The notes below the pieces were generated by a model. It was not told the origin of the DNA and did not search any database. It worked only from the letters and a program-made list of their open reading frames with translations. A stretch of DNA of 64,000 nt from Siphonodentalium dalli (Eukaryota > Mollusca > Scaphopoda > Gadilida > Siphonodentaliidae): positions 230,840,578 to 230,904,577 of the forward strand of contig CP136062.1 in assembly GCA_032622095.1 (NCBI GenBank). Reading direction: 5' to 3'. Positions 33,801 to 43,310 of the stretch are shown here, piece by piece. Every line of letters begins with the position of its first letter. Position 1 is the first letter of the stretch. Position numbers and translations under genes: made by a program.

Positions 33801-36800
33801 GGCGTTAAGAATTTAAAGTTTTTTATATTATAAATTATAAACAAAACTTTGAACATACTGGTATTTATTACTCGTACATACACTGTTAACGCTTCATTGA
33901 TTCACTTTCTTCCAATTTCAAATCGGATGCAGAAATCACGGATGACTCCCCACATCCATGTGTGATGAAAACCAACCACTTATTTTTTGTTTGTTTAGAA
34001 ACTACAGAAGGGTAAATGACTACGGTACTAAATGTTAAACCTACTCGAAGGTACTCCTCTTGATCCTCTCGTCTCCTAGCAACATCAACCTCAGGCCTCG
34101 CGGCAATCGCTGCTCTCCCACCTGCACGAGCACGTGCCCTTCCTCTCCTTCTTGGCACTGCCCCAACCGCAGCAGCTGGTGTTGCCACTTGCCCTCTCCC
34201 ACGGCCTCGCTTACCACGACCTCTGCCACGTTGCGTTGTTACTCCAGCTTCAGCATCTGGCGGTGGTGGAGATGCCACTGCACCACTCCCACGACCTCGC
34301 CCACCACGACCTCGTCCACCACGACCCCGCCCACCACGATCTCCAGCGCGTTCAGTGGCGATCCCACTTGGGCCAGCTTCATCATCTGGTGGCGGTGAAG
34401 GCGTCGGAACTGGAATCCTGTAAACCAAAACAAACAAATTTATCTTTGGGAAAAACTTGGTAGTATTTGAGCAAATAAACAAAACAAGTTTCTTTTCTCA
34501 TGGAATATATATTTTTAAAATTGATGGGGGCAGATGGGGGAGGCAAATATTTTTATTTATAATCTATTTGAAATTATTTTTGGAAGGCGGCAGGTATTTA
34601 TATATAATCACTCAAAGTGCAAAAAGACACCCAGGACGTCCCAAATGTGCAAAAAGACACCCAGCATCTTGAGACTTCATCAAGAATGCGATTTTAGATT
34701 AGTCGTCTGCTAACTATAATATGTATTTGTTTTTGATTGGAGTTGAATTTCAACGGCATTTGAATTGGCATCCCCATGATACTGTTTGCTGACACAGCTG
34801 TTCTGTATCATAATCGAATTGATTTTTGAGATGATGGGTAACTTTTTGCACATTTGGAAGATCTTGGTATGGGTGTCTATGCCTAGAACCATACGACAAT
34901 GACCAATTCAGCCATACTGGTAGCTATCAGTATTGCCTTGTGAAGCGGTTACCAGTTTCAGTGGTATGTATTGCTTCATACCATATACTGGTTTAATTCA
35001 TGGAGCCATATTTAATCCATGAAATTGGCCACAGCAAACAGCAATGCTGTGGCAACATGCAGGTAATGCCACAGCACAAAATCTTTCTTAATATTGAGGG
35101 CTGCAGTTCTTATACATACAATTTTATGGTGCTGTTGCGAATATGTGCCTATACCGCTATTCTCAAAGTAATTGACCAGAAAAACGGGGTGATACCCCGG
35201 TCATGACCGTGGTGATACCGGTAATAAACGGTAGCGGTATCGAGACGGTCATGGCGGTGGAGTTACGGTATTGGGCGATAATGATACCGCGGTCTTTTAG
35301 CGGGCACCGCATTAATTTTGTTGAATACCGCAGTGATTTTCATGGAACTCTTTGAGGGGAGGTATTTACTCACACATACTTGTTCGCGTTAACAAGCGGT
35401 ATCAGTACCGCGGTATTGGAGGATACCGCGGTATAGTACCGCCATATTAACGGGGTGACACCACGTTATTGGTGGTCAATTACTTTAAGTATAGCGGTAC
35501 CTGAATTCCGGACAAAACAGAAATGAAGTATTCTAAAATATAAATTTGATCACAACCTCTCCTGGGTAAAATTTAATAAATAAAAGTCTTCAGCTATACT
35601 CTCAAAATGTAAGTAAGTACCTGCTTAATCCTCTTGTTCTCACCGCACCTCGTGTCCTCACCCCACCTCTTGTCCTCACACCACCTCTACCTATTTTGGC
35701 AGGCGTTGGATGCGGTGACGATGATTCTACCGAATTTGTTGATGAAAGGCGAAGACTAACCGATGAGCCTTCTTCATCAGACTGAAACAAAAATAAGAAA
35801 ACAATAACACTAAAAGTTACAAATATATGTATTACCAAAACCAGTTATTTGAACATTTTATCAAAATCCACCGACAAATCCCTGCCAATCACTGGAACCT
35901 TGGAAATTCAAACAATATGCCATAAAAATGTCCAACAATTACTATAATGCATGAAATTTCAAACTGTAAAAATGTTTATCAAAGTTTGGGGGGGGGGGGG
36001 GGGGGGGTCAACACAAACCCCTGTTGTCACATCCCTGATTTAGAAGTGTCAAGAAGAAAATAGTACAGGATATCATTTCAAAAACATTCATTAGGCTATG
36101 CCATCTAACCCCATACATTTAAAATACATATCTGCATGTATGTGCCATGATGTGGCAAGATGGTTCCCTGGAATTACATGTAACATTGAAAAGTGCCAAA
36201 TACCTGTAGATCATGCCATGAATCTCTACTACTCTCTGACTATGGGCACTGTAGAATAGAAATTCATGGCATTATCTAAGTGGCAACTAATCATAAAATG
36301 ACCTAATACTAACCCTTTCATGACAGGGGGTGTGTGGGTGCAGCATTAAAGACCCTGTGCCAGTGCATTCTATTATATATGAGTCTCCCATAGGGAGCCT
36401 GGTACGGTACATATAAGAGAATGCACTGACTTGCAAGATCAAGGTAAATATTGTTACACCAATGCCTGCTCTTATATATGAGAGCACATATATAAAAGAA
36501 TGTATTGGCACAGGGTTTTCACAAAATTTCAGGGAGCTCCAGTCATGTCATGTCGTGAAAGAGTACGGTAAGTTCTAAAAAAGGGCAAGTTCTCAATGAC
36601 AACTAACCAAAACCCTGCTATGGTTACAATTCCTTTTTTTTTAAAAACAGGGTGCTAAAATATAATCATGACATACACGGCTCATTCTCTTTGTCAAAAT
36701 AATGAAATAATAAATAAATTTAGTGAAGTTGGTAGCCGAAAGGTAGCGTACCGGTCTCTTGTGCTAGCGGACCGGGGGATCGAAACGTGGTCAGTGTATT

Positions 36801-37213
36801 CTGACAAAAAATCAGATACCAAGTTTGTCAGGCTGAAAAGTCTCGACATTCAAGATCATATCCCCCCCCCCCCCCCGAACAAACTACACTACAGCCATCA
36901 ACAATTCACCTGTGTTGTATTCAATCCCAAGATTGCCCCCACCGGGACCTTCACCCACAAACCACATCCATTGTACCAATTTGTTGCTTGGACGATGACC
37001 AGTTCCACAGTCAACATTCAATTTCAGTTTCAGTCAGTTTGAGAGTGAAAAAAAATAAATAATCTAAATCCTCCAAAAACACACTAAATTGCCAAGACAA
37101 AGATGTCGCGCTCTCCCAAAATCTTCCGCATTTATGTGACCAACATAGTATGCTCCGGACTCGTTACGGTGATAAATCTTATGCTTTATATAACAATAAT
37201 CACTCACCGACAT
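30563..37213 (-). CDS. Stand-alone P2X7 C-terminal (ballast) domain protein, complete (5 exons, 347 aa)
   Basis: Minus-strand exons: 37213-37208, 35781-35621, 34417-34045, 32176-31934, 30823-30563. They sum to 1044 nt and all phases agree. The protein starts MSSDEEGSS and has a Ser/Arg-rich part with three VRTRG repeats, SRIPVPT, a long Arg/Gly-rich tract (RGG-like, about 75-100 residues), then the domain known from the cytoplasmic tail of P2X7 receptors: Cys-rich WCTCTKCREMPLEIERLCC and YRQYILWQHGRLGAGIRRVV, DKYPDAFGQYRGF. In P2X7 this region binds zinc and guanine nucleotide. No transmembrane segment or P2X channel part is present, so this is a soluble protein, not a receptor. It converges on the transposase-like gene. 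Confidence 0.82.
31000..31780. other. Intron 4 of the P2X7-domain gene, nothing recognised
   Basis: AT-rich, with no element ends and no second open exon. Confidence 0.4.
31934..32176 (-). CDS. P2X7-domain gene, exon 4
   Basis: Acceptor tattccag, donor gtaagt, phase 0 at both ends. It encodes ERINQLDEAEVRDLCLRMAV, HPALIFHVVDG and the Cys-rich NWCTCTKCREMPLEIERLCC, ending DCISVSP. The Cys pattern matches the zinc-binding part of the P2X7 tail. Confidence 0.85.
32277..32733. mobile_element. TTAA-flanked MITE, copy 2
   Basis: Inverted ends aggtactcaatccga and tcggattgagtacct, with TTAA at 32273-32276 and 32734-32737. Internal similarity to 6374-6809 includes 'cttcgggggt', 'ttttagagttatccatcc' and 'atggggacc'. 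Located in intron 3 of the P2X7-domain gene. Confidence 0.8.
32740..33880. other. Intron 3 of the P2X7-domain gene with one small hairpin
   Basis: No gene is seen. 33416-33468 is a hairpin with about 23-base arms (aagcttggcatatatgaaca and its inverse). Confidence 0.45.
34045..34417 (-). CDS. P2X7-domain gene, exon 3 (RGG-type region)
   Basis: Acceptor tttacag, donor gtaggt. It starts by completing Arg and reads IPVPTPSPPPDDEAGPSG, then RGGRGRGG-type repeats and an Ala/Arg-rich stretch, ending QEEYLR in phase 0. Arg/Gly-rich tracts of this kind often bind RNA or are arginine-methylated; the function here is inferred. Confidence 0.75.
35153..35503. mobile_element. Palindromic MITE with 'taccgc' ends
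   Basis: Left end taccgctattctcaaagtaa ttgacc and right end ggtcaattac tttaagtatagcggta are inverted over about 27 bp. The interior is full of 'accgcggtat' and 'ggtatcg' motifs. It lies in intron 2 of the P2X7-domain gene. CCT flanks both ends, so a 3-bp target duplication is possible. Confidence 0.65.
35621..35781 (-). CDS. P2X7-domain gene, exon 2
   Basis: Acceptor tttgtttcag, donor gtactt. It encodes SDEEGSSVSLRLSSTNSVES, then a Pro stretch and GGVRTRGGVRTRGAVRTRG. Ends in phase 2. Confidence 0.75.
35988..36007 (+). repeat. Poly-G run
   Basis: About 20 consecutive G. Similar C or G runs are at about 36864-36876 and 40755-40768. The lengths may be unreliable in the assembly. Confidence 0.8.
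36350..36520. mobile_element. Diverged relative of the 15.2-15.6 kb palindromic MITE
   Basis: 'ccctgtgccagtgcattcta' at the left and 'gaatgtattggcacagggtt' at the right are inverted copies, sharing the 'gcattctcttatatatg' motif with the MITE at 15186-15643. 'atataagagaatgcactggt' at about 1537 is a third trace. Confidence 0.6.
36727..36800 (+). mobile_element. tRNA-like SINE head (candidate)
   Basis: 'ttggtagccgaaaggtagcg' resembles an A box and 'gggggatcgaaacg', about 47 bases on, resembles a diverged B box. The CpG-rich 70-bp stretch stands out from its AT-rich surroundings. No acceptor stem could be folded by eye, so a functional tRNA is unlikely. Confidence 0.35.
37208..37213 (-). CDS. 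P2X7-domain gene, exon 1 (coding part Met-Ser)
   Basis: aaaATGTCG followed directly by the strong donor gtgagt. Only two codons are coding, ending in phase 0, which fits exon 2. The sequence upstream on the minus strand (37214-37400) is CpG-rich and probably holds the 5' UTR and promoter. Confidence 0.6.
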
Positions 37214-38343
37214 TTTCTTTGTTTTTCTTCAGCAGCTGATCGTGTGTATACAATTACAGCGCCTCCTATCGGGAAAAATGTTGTTCGCGACAAACGTAGC
37301 GAGGTAGATAACTCTATGTTACGTTCGCGAAATTTGAAATGTGTTCGCACAGAGATCGGCGAAAACTGCCGAATAGCTTTTGGTATGAGTTGATCGCCAT
37401 GGAGTGTAATAATGCACTGGGATTCGTACCCGGGTACATAACAAATAAATCACTTTATTTTGCCTTTATATACAAATAAAACACACATATTTCAGTTTTT
37501 TCTGTGTTTTATTCACTGATACACCTATTGCAAGTCTTCAAATCGAGTTTTATAAAAAATATGTTGTTGTTGTATTTGTGGCCGTGAAGAGATAATCCAC
37601 CTTTAAGAAGAATAACAACAACAAAGACAGAGACAAAGTACAGTCATTCATTCATGCTCTCAGTCCAAGACATGGAAGAGTTTTGCTCTTCCATGCCCTG
37701 GCCTACGTTCTTACCTGCGACATGCAATTTGACAATATTTAAAGCCACATAAAGAGTAAGGACACTTTTAACAATCACCGTTCAACTTAAAAAGCAGGTC
37801 CAATAACCGATACTAGGTAATACCTTGATATATTGTGCCTGAAATGGACTTTCTTTAGCAACACAACACTGGTGATAAAAAACAATATATAATCTTTTTG
37901 TCTTCAGAATAATTTTAAATTTCTCTTATTAACTGGCTAAAGTGGTCGATGGTGTTTAATATTTAAGGTTTGCAGATTCAATGTTCCAAACACTATGTGC
38001 AGCTTTATTTGATTTAAGTTCTGAACTTAACATAAACAGTATAATTAGCAAATTTAACCATATTGAGACCGTATTGTAAATATTGTAAATATAGTATGGT
38101 TCGACAGCAAACGGGAAAAATACACAACGCTCGCTTGAATTGCGTTTGGGACTGTGACTGAAAAAATATTGTTGTGACATGGTTAAGCACACCATGTATA
38201 TATATATTGACGTTGTTGTTGAATGTATTACTGGACCAATAGGAATGATCGCTCGAGTACCGGGTAATTGATTTATGCTGTGTGTTGTTCATGGGCACTG
38301 TTATGGTAGGGTTATACTTCGAGTCAGGGTTTTTAATATAAAA

Positions 38344-40142
38344 TTATTTTATTTTTAAGGCATTTCGAAGTGCCAGCCAATGATTATCGAAGTCGCGATT
38401 CATGTTACATTTTGCGTTGTATCTCTCGCATTCATACCTAAATTGAAGATCGCAAACGAACGAGCGAAGCGACAGCTGTGTTGGTGTGAATTTTGTCCTA
38501 TATATATATTGTTTCAACACTAGCAGGAAAAGGTTAATTTTTGAATATCTGTATTCATGATTGATACCTATAATAATATTCTTTTTTGTTAGATCAATTG
38601 GAAATTGGTTGTTTCTTGTACATGTTTCAATTTCAATCATAAAGGTTTGGACGTGGGGACAGTCCCAGAAAATGTGAGATATGGTTTCCTGTACATTTTG
38701 ATAGCGATTGCAAAAATCGTCGAGTCTAAGGTTAGCCATCTTCAGAAATTTATTGGTACTAATAATTTGTGTGTTTATTCTGAATTGGAGCCACTGTAAT
38801 TTCGTATCAGTTGTCGTTTTAAAGGGCATGCTCAAATATTCTTCCCAATTTTCTATCTTCTCGCCTATTTCGGATTCCCATTTTTGGCATGAATTCGGCA
38901 TAGTTTTCCAATTTGCTAGAATTTTGTAAAATAATTGCCAGCCTTTTACGTCACGGAGTATCGAAGCGAGATTGTTGGGTAGAAATGGACATGTCATACG
39001 GATTAAGGGTTTATTAAGAGAACTTGCCATTGAGAGAATCTGACGCTTTATGTTGTTGATTGTTATGAAATCGACGCGAATGTTGAACATTGCATATAAT
39101 GTAATGTATAATGGAATTTATTATCTGATTGGAATAGATCATTTATATAATATATTCTCGCATCTTTCCATGACTTAAAGTTGATCGGCGAACCTCCGAT
39201 TTTTATGTTCGGATTATTCCAGATAGTTAAGGCCATAATATTATTATTTGCATTATTTAGTCGCATAAATTTACACAATGAGCGGAAGACATCTCTCCAG
39301 AATGGATTTGCAAACTTGTCTGTTTGCTTTACAATATAATTTGCGTGGTATGTGAGAAGGAGTGGGTCGTTTAAGAGAGGGGTGGTAATCCAAAGCGAAG
39401 CCCACTTCGATTGTTTGCAAATCAAACGTCGTATACAGGTAATTTTCATGGTACCATCAAAGTTTTCAACATTAATCATCTTCAAACCTCCGTACATATG
39501 GTCAGCACATAATTGTTTTCTTTTTATTCTGTCGCATTTGAAATTCCAGATGAAATTATATAGACATGTATTTAGGGCTTTCAAAAAGGCTGTATCTGGA
39601 CTTGGGAGAGCTATAAATAGGTGTGTCAATTTTGGTAAGATTAGTGATTTGATAACTGTTATTCTACCTAAAGGGGTCAGTAGTCTGTGTTTCCAAATTT
39701 TTGTGGTCCTATCAATATATTCGAGTTTATTATTGTAGTTTATATTCATGTTTGTTTAATTGGTGTCGAAATGAATGCTTTGAAAATTAAAGGTTTTTAC
39801 GGTAGACAGGTTTAATTCCGAAAGCACTTGTCGTATTTTATTTTGTGACTCAATCCCTATCCATGTTGCTTGACATTTTTCAGGATTTATGCGCAGACCC
39901 GATACCCGAGCAAATTCGTCCAGTGTTAAGTACAATTCGCGTAAACTATTTTCAGAACCATCAAGAATGAGCGTCGTGTCGTCCGCATATTGTGTTATTT
40001 TGTATTCTGAACCTCCGAGGAAAATCCCTTTAATTGTATTGTTTTGTTGTCTCATTAGCCCCAAAACTTCGGCACAGAGGAGAAAAATATACGGAGATAT
40101 TCGTGTGACACCAATAATTAGGCCAAAAGTCAACTTATTCAT
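38344..40142 (-). pseudogene. LINE (L1/Tx1-like) ORF2 C-terminal half, 5'-truncated, frameshifted
   Basis: Minus strand. 40142-39756 encodes the end of a reverse transcriptase with RISPYIFLLCAEVLGLM, ITQYADDTTLILDGSE (YADD box) and GLRINPEKCQATWIG. After a break (about 39750), 39749-39063 continues with the conserved post-RT region (RLLTPLGRITVIKSLILPKL, GGLKMINVEN). After another frameshift near 39080, 39090-38344 gives the C-terminal part (SHIFWDCPHVQTF) and a natural stop. The motif upstream of RISPY is damaged and no endonuclease is present. This is a dead 5'-truncated insertion. The family assignment among L1-like clades is approximate. Confidence 0.75.
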
Positions 40143-40189
40143 TGTGTTTACGTCTGTGCTGACTCAGAATGTGACAACATATGATGTGT

Positions 40190-41170
40190 AGTTTAAGTTT
40201 AATGTATATTTCGTAATTCTGGATTTACTATGGATCATATTGTGTCTCTTCTGAACAAACATTATGTTGTTAGGATTACTTTGAAGAATCCCTTCATTTT
40301 TGAAGAAACCATAATATATACCAGATCATATACATATTTAACGGGTGCTATTTTCTCAGGTGGCAACTAACACCTGGCTCATTTTGGGGAGGGCTAGTTA
40401 ACATTATAGTTAGGTCTAACCATATGAAAGACTACAACACTAGGAGAATTGAGAGGGATATCCTTCAAAATCGGTGGAAAATTAATGGCCAAAAAGCCCC
40501 ATCAATTATTTGGAATTCCTGGGCATAAGGCCCTGTAGGCCTCTTTGGCTTTTTGGGGCATAAAGCCTGTAAGGAAAATTGGGATTAGATGAGGGGGGCA
40601 AATATCAAGCCCTGAATTATAAAGATATTACAGTATAATATTTGAGGATTGGCGACATTTTTGACAGCCCTCCCTGAGCCAATATGTTTTGTTGTTCCCA
40701 TATTTCCCTTGTTAAGTTTTGATATAAGTTTATTTTTGTCTATGCTAGTCATTTTGGGGGGGGGGGGGGTGGACATTTATAGTAGTTTGAAAGATATTAA
40801 GTATTTGGGGGTGGACATTTTCTAAAAAGATATAGCAGTTTAAATAAAACCCCAAGCTGGCACATGAAAACGCTATTCCTTGATTTGAAAACTTGGGGGA
40901 TTTGTGGCATCTTTTGGACTCCACCTGTCAAAGTCACTGATGTCAGGATCAGAGGAAAGTTCCCGAGTCAGTTTTCCCGCCACTTGAACCACGACAACAC
41001 GACAGACCAGACACAAACAGTACCACATGAGAAAAACATACTCAGAGGAAAAGACAGCTTGCCGGCCGGCCTCTCATACAGACTTACAAAGAATGTAAGT
41101 AGATCTGTTATGGTGGGCAAGTGATAGTGGTGAAAACACCACATCAGTTATATATGAATCATGTTATACT
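40190..41170. other. No gene seen
   Basis: Low-complexity and short repeated phrases (gggggtggacatttt at about 40766 and 40810). No supported exon. Confidence 0.4.
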
Positions 41171-41173
41171 TAC

Positions 41174-41306
41174 TCTGATCCTCTGTCTTCAGGAATGGGA
41201 TCAGACAGTTGACAAAATCAAACTTTCTGAAGTAACTTTTCTCTCCATGATGCTTGGCACAACTATGAAGAATATCATATGCATATCTATATGGATGGTT
41301 ATGTTT
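41174..41306 (-). CDS. ARM-repeat exon A, copy 1 (isolated)
   Basis: A 133-nt minus-strand exon; acceptor tttctttcag, donor gtaagtat, start phase 0, end phase 1. It encodes RYAYDILHSCAKHHGEKSYF and RKFDFVNCLIPFLKTEDQ. It is the same length as and close in sequence to 59942-60074. The carried base plus the first two bases of an exon B give Ser. The next exon B on this strand is at 15718-16064, beyond two whole genes. Confidence 0.65.
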
Positions 41307-41309
41307 CTG

Positions 41310-42340
41310 AAAGAAAAAATATAGTTATTGTGTCAGAACAGATATTTACCTGCACAAGGCCAAAATAAAATCGATACGTTGTTCTGGTAACAAACCCATA
41401 TCTCAAGCTCAAATGCAGAAATATGAACCAGTTTTCTTAAATTTTGGCCTTTTTATCACTAACCATTTTTTTGGTCAATCATTGTCGATACTCTATGTTC
41501 AAGTTGTCATTATAAAGTTCCTGAGACCTATTTGCTATCCAATCTGTGCAATTTAACAATTGTAATGGGTCAATTCAGGTCCATTCTTAAATTTTGTAAA
41601 TCCCAGGTCCATAGTGCCAAAGCCAAATAATAAAACTCAAGCAATATATAAAAAATAACATGGAAAGACACTCGCTGGTTCCAATTTGTGATTATACAGT
41701 ACATATTACCAGAAACCCACCTCCAATTTATTTTCACCTAAGCAAAAGACTCCCTGATGCATATTATGGGTGTTCTCACACTGTAGAGTCATTTATCTGA
41801 TTCAGAATAAACCACTGATTCTTATAAGACCAAACCAACATATCCTTAAGTACTGAGCATAATTTCGTTATAACGCTGTGTATAACCCTTAAGTACATAC
41901 ATGAATGCTTAACATATCTCTGTGATTGATAGATTGGCTATCATGTATACACATAGTGATATACAACATTAAGCAGATGACTACATTGAAGAACATGATT
42001 ATCTGATCCTCATAGTCTGCTGTACTAATTGTAACTCCAGAACAATTGAAAGGCACTGGAGGAAATTTAGGATCAAATGTTATAAAGGAGAGGTGTCAAT
42101 TTATAAACAACAATAACAATTGTATATAGTCAGGGGTGTTAGAACATTATTGGTAATCCCAATGGCCTATGTCGTATAAGTATACTGGTGTAACAATTGT
42201 ACTTTGTATCAGTGAAGGCTCTTTAAACTATGGGTTATCACATAGATGGAAAAAAGCATGAGTCCCTTTGATATTTCATAGCTAAAATTAATCGTGCATC
42301 TTTAATATAACACTGTGTATAACCCTAATTTACGGACAGC
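41310..42340. other. No gene seen
   Basis: No supported exon, RNA or element. Confidence 0.4.
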
Positions 42341-42344
42341 AGGA

Positions 42345-43310
42345 GACAACCAATCATGGCTAATTCCCAGGTAGTGTGGTCGTGGTACGCAAAAAAAGGG
42401 GTCAACCCAGAAGAAATTGGTATACAAGCGATCTCGGTGTCATTCAACGCGGGAGAATCTCTGCTACAACATATCCAAAATCCGCTAAAATCCGCTTTGG
42501 GCAAAATCCAGGATCCAAGATGGCGTCCAACATGGCCGCCTTTAGTCAAAAGAGATTCTGACTGAGATTAATTCGACATAATGAGAACAAATGTTGCCAT
42601 ATTAATACAAATGTATACATTTTTGCGAAGGTAAAGTATTATGCCACATATCTATAGAAAAAATTGAACCCCTCGCCCCAGATGGCTGCCAAAATGGTGG
42701 CCTAAACTCGAAAATTTGAAATTTTTGCCTAATATCTTAAAGATCAATTCCTGTTGTTTGATAATGGTTCAGACTGGCGACATTGATTAGTCATATTCAT
42801 GTTAATTCATCATCGGAGCAATGAAAGATACCATAAATGGGGTCCCAGTCTCATATACACCCTCAAAAATTTGATTTTACAGAACGCGGTATAAAATTCC
42901 ACAAAAATCGCCATTGGGATTCCAGTCGTATATCAACAAGAAATGGACAGAACTGTACAATGTAAGTTGGGCATACCATTATCTATAATTACTCCAATTC
43001 AATGAAACGCAAATTGGCGCTTTGTCTTAAAATGGCTGCCAAAATGGCGGTCAAAATATGGAAAATGGCAGATATTTAGAATGGTCGTCAGAGGGTTAGA
43101 CCCAGAAGAAATTGGTAAAGAAATGGTTTTGTTGTCATTCGACGCGGGAGAATCTCGTGTATAACATATCCAAAATCCGCTAAAATCCGCTTTGGGGAAA
43201 ATACAGAATTCAAGATGGCGTCCAACATGGTCGCCAATAATAATGAAAATGGCAAATATGTAGTTATTCACGAAAACCCATTCGACAAAACGCCAATTCG
43301 GCACCAATAC
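42345..43310 (+). repeat. Large repeat, left arm of inverted pair
   Basis: It contains 'cgcgggagaatctctgctac', 'aatccgctaaaatccgcttt', 'aagatggcgtccaacatggc' and 'tgtacaatgtaagttgggca'. 42345-43085 is inverted at 45958-46640. From about 43080 the first part of the unit starts again ('gaagaaattggtaaagaaat', 'aatccgctaaaatccgcttt'), so there is a partial tandem copy. Short fragments also occur at 56500-57130 and 61780-61890. It lacks obvious coding capacity. Confidence 0.75.

Noticed and set aside
34060-34463. Open frames on the plus strand opposite the P2X7-tail gene exon 3
   Set aside because: They are antisense shadows of a GC-rich Arg/Gly coding exon and have no splice support.
36727-36800. 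Functional tRNA gene
   Set aside because: Only loose A- and B-box resemblance and no acceptor stem. Kept only as a possible SINE head.
37103-37393. 96-codon plus-strand frame in a CpG-rich region
   Set aside because: It overlaps the likely promoter and first exon of the minus-strand P2X7-tail gene. No supporting splice structure.
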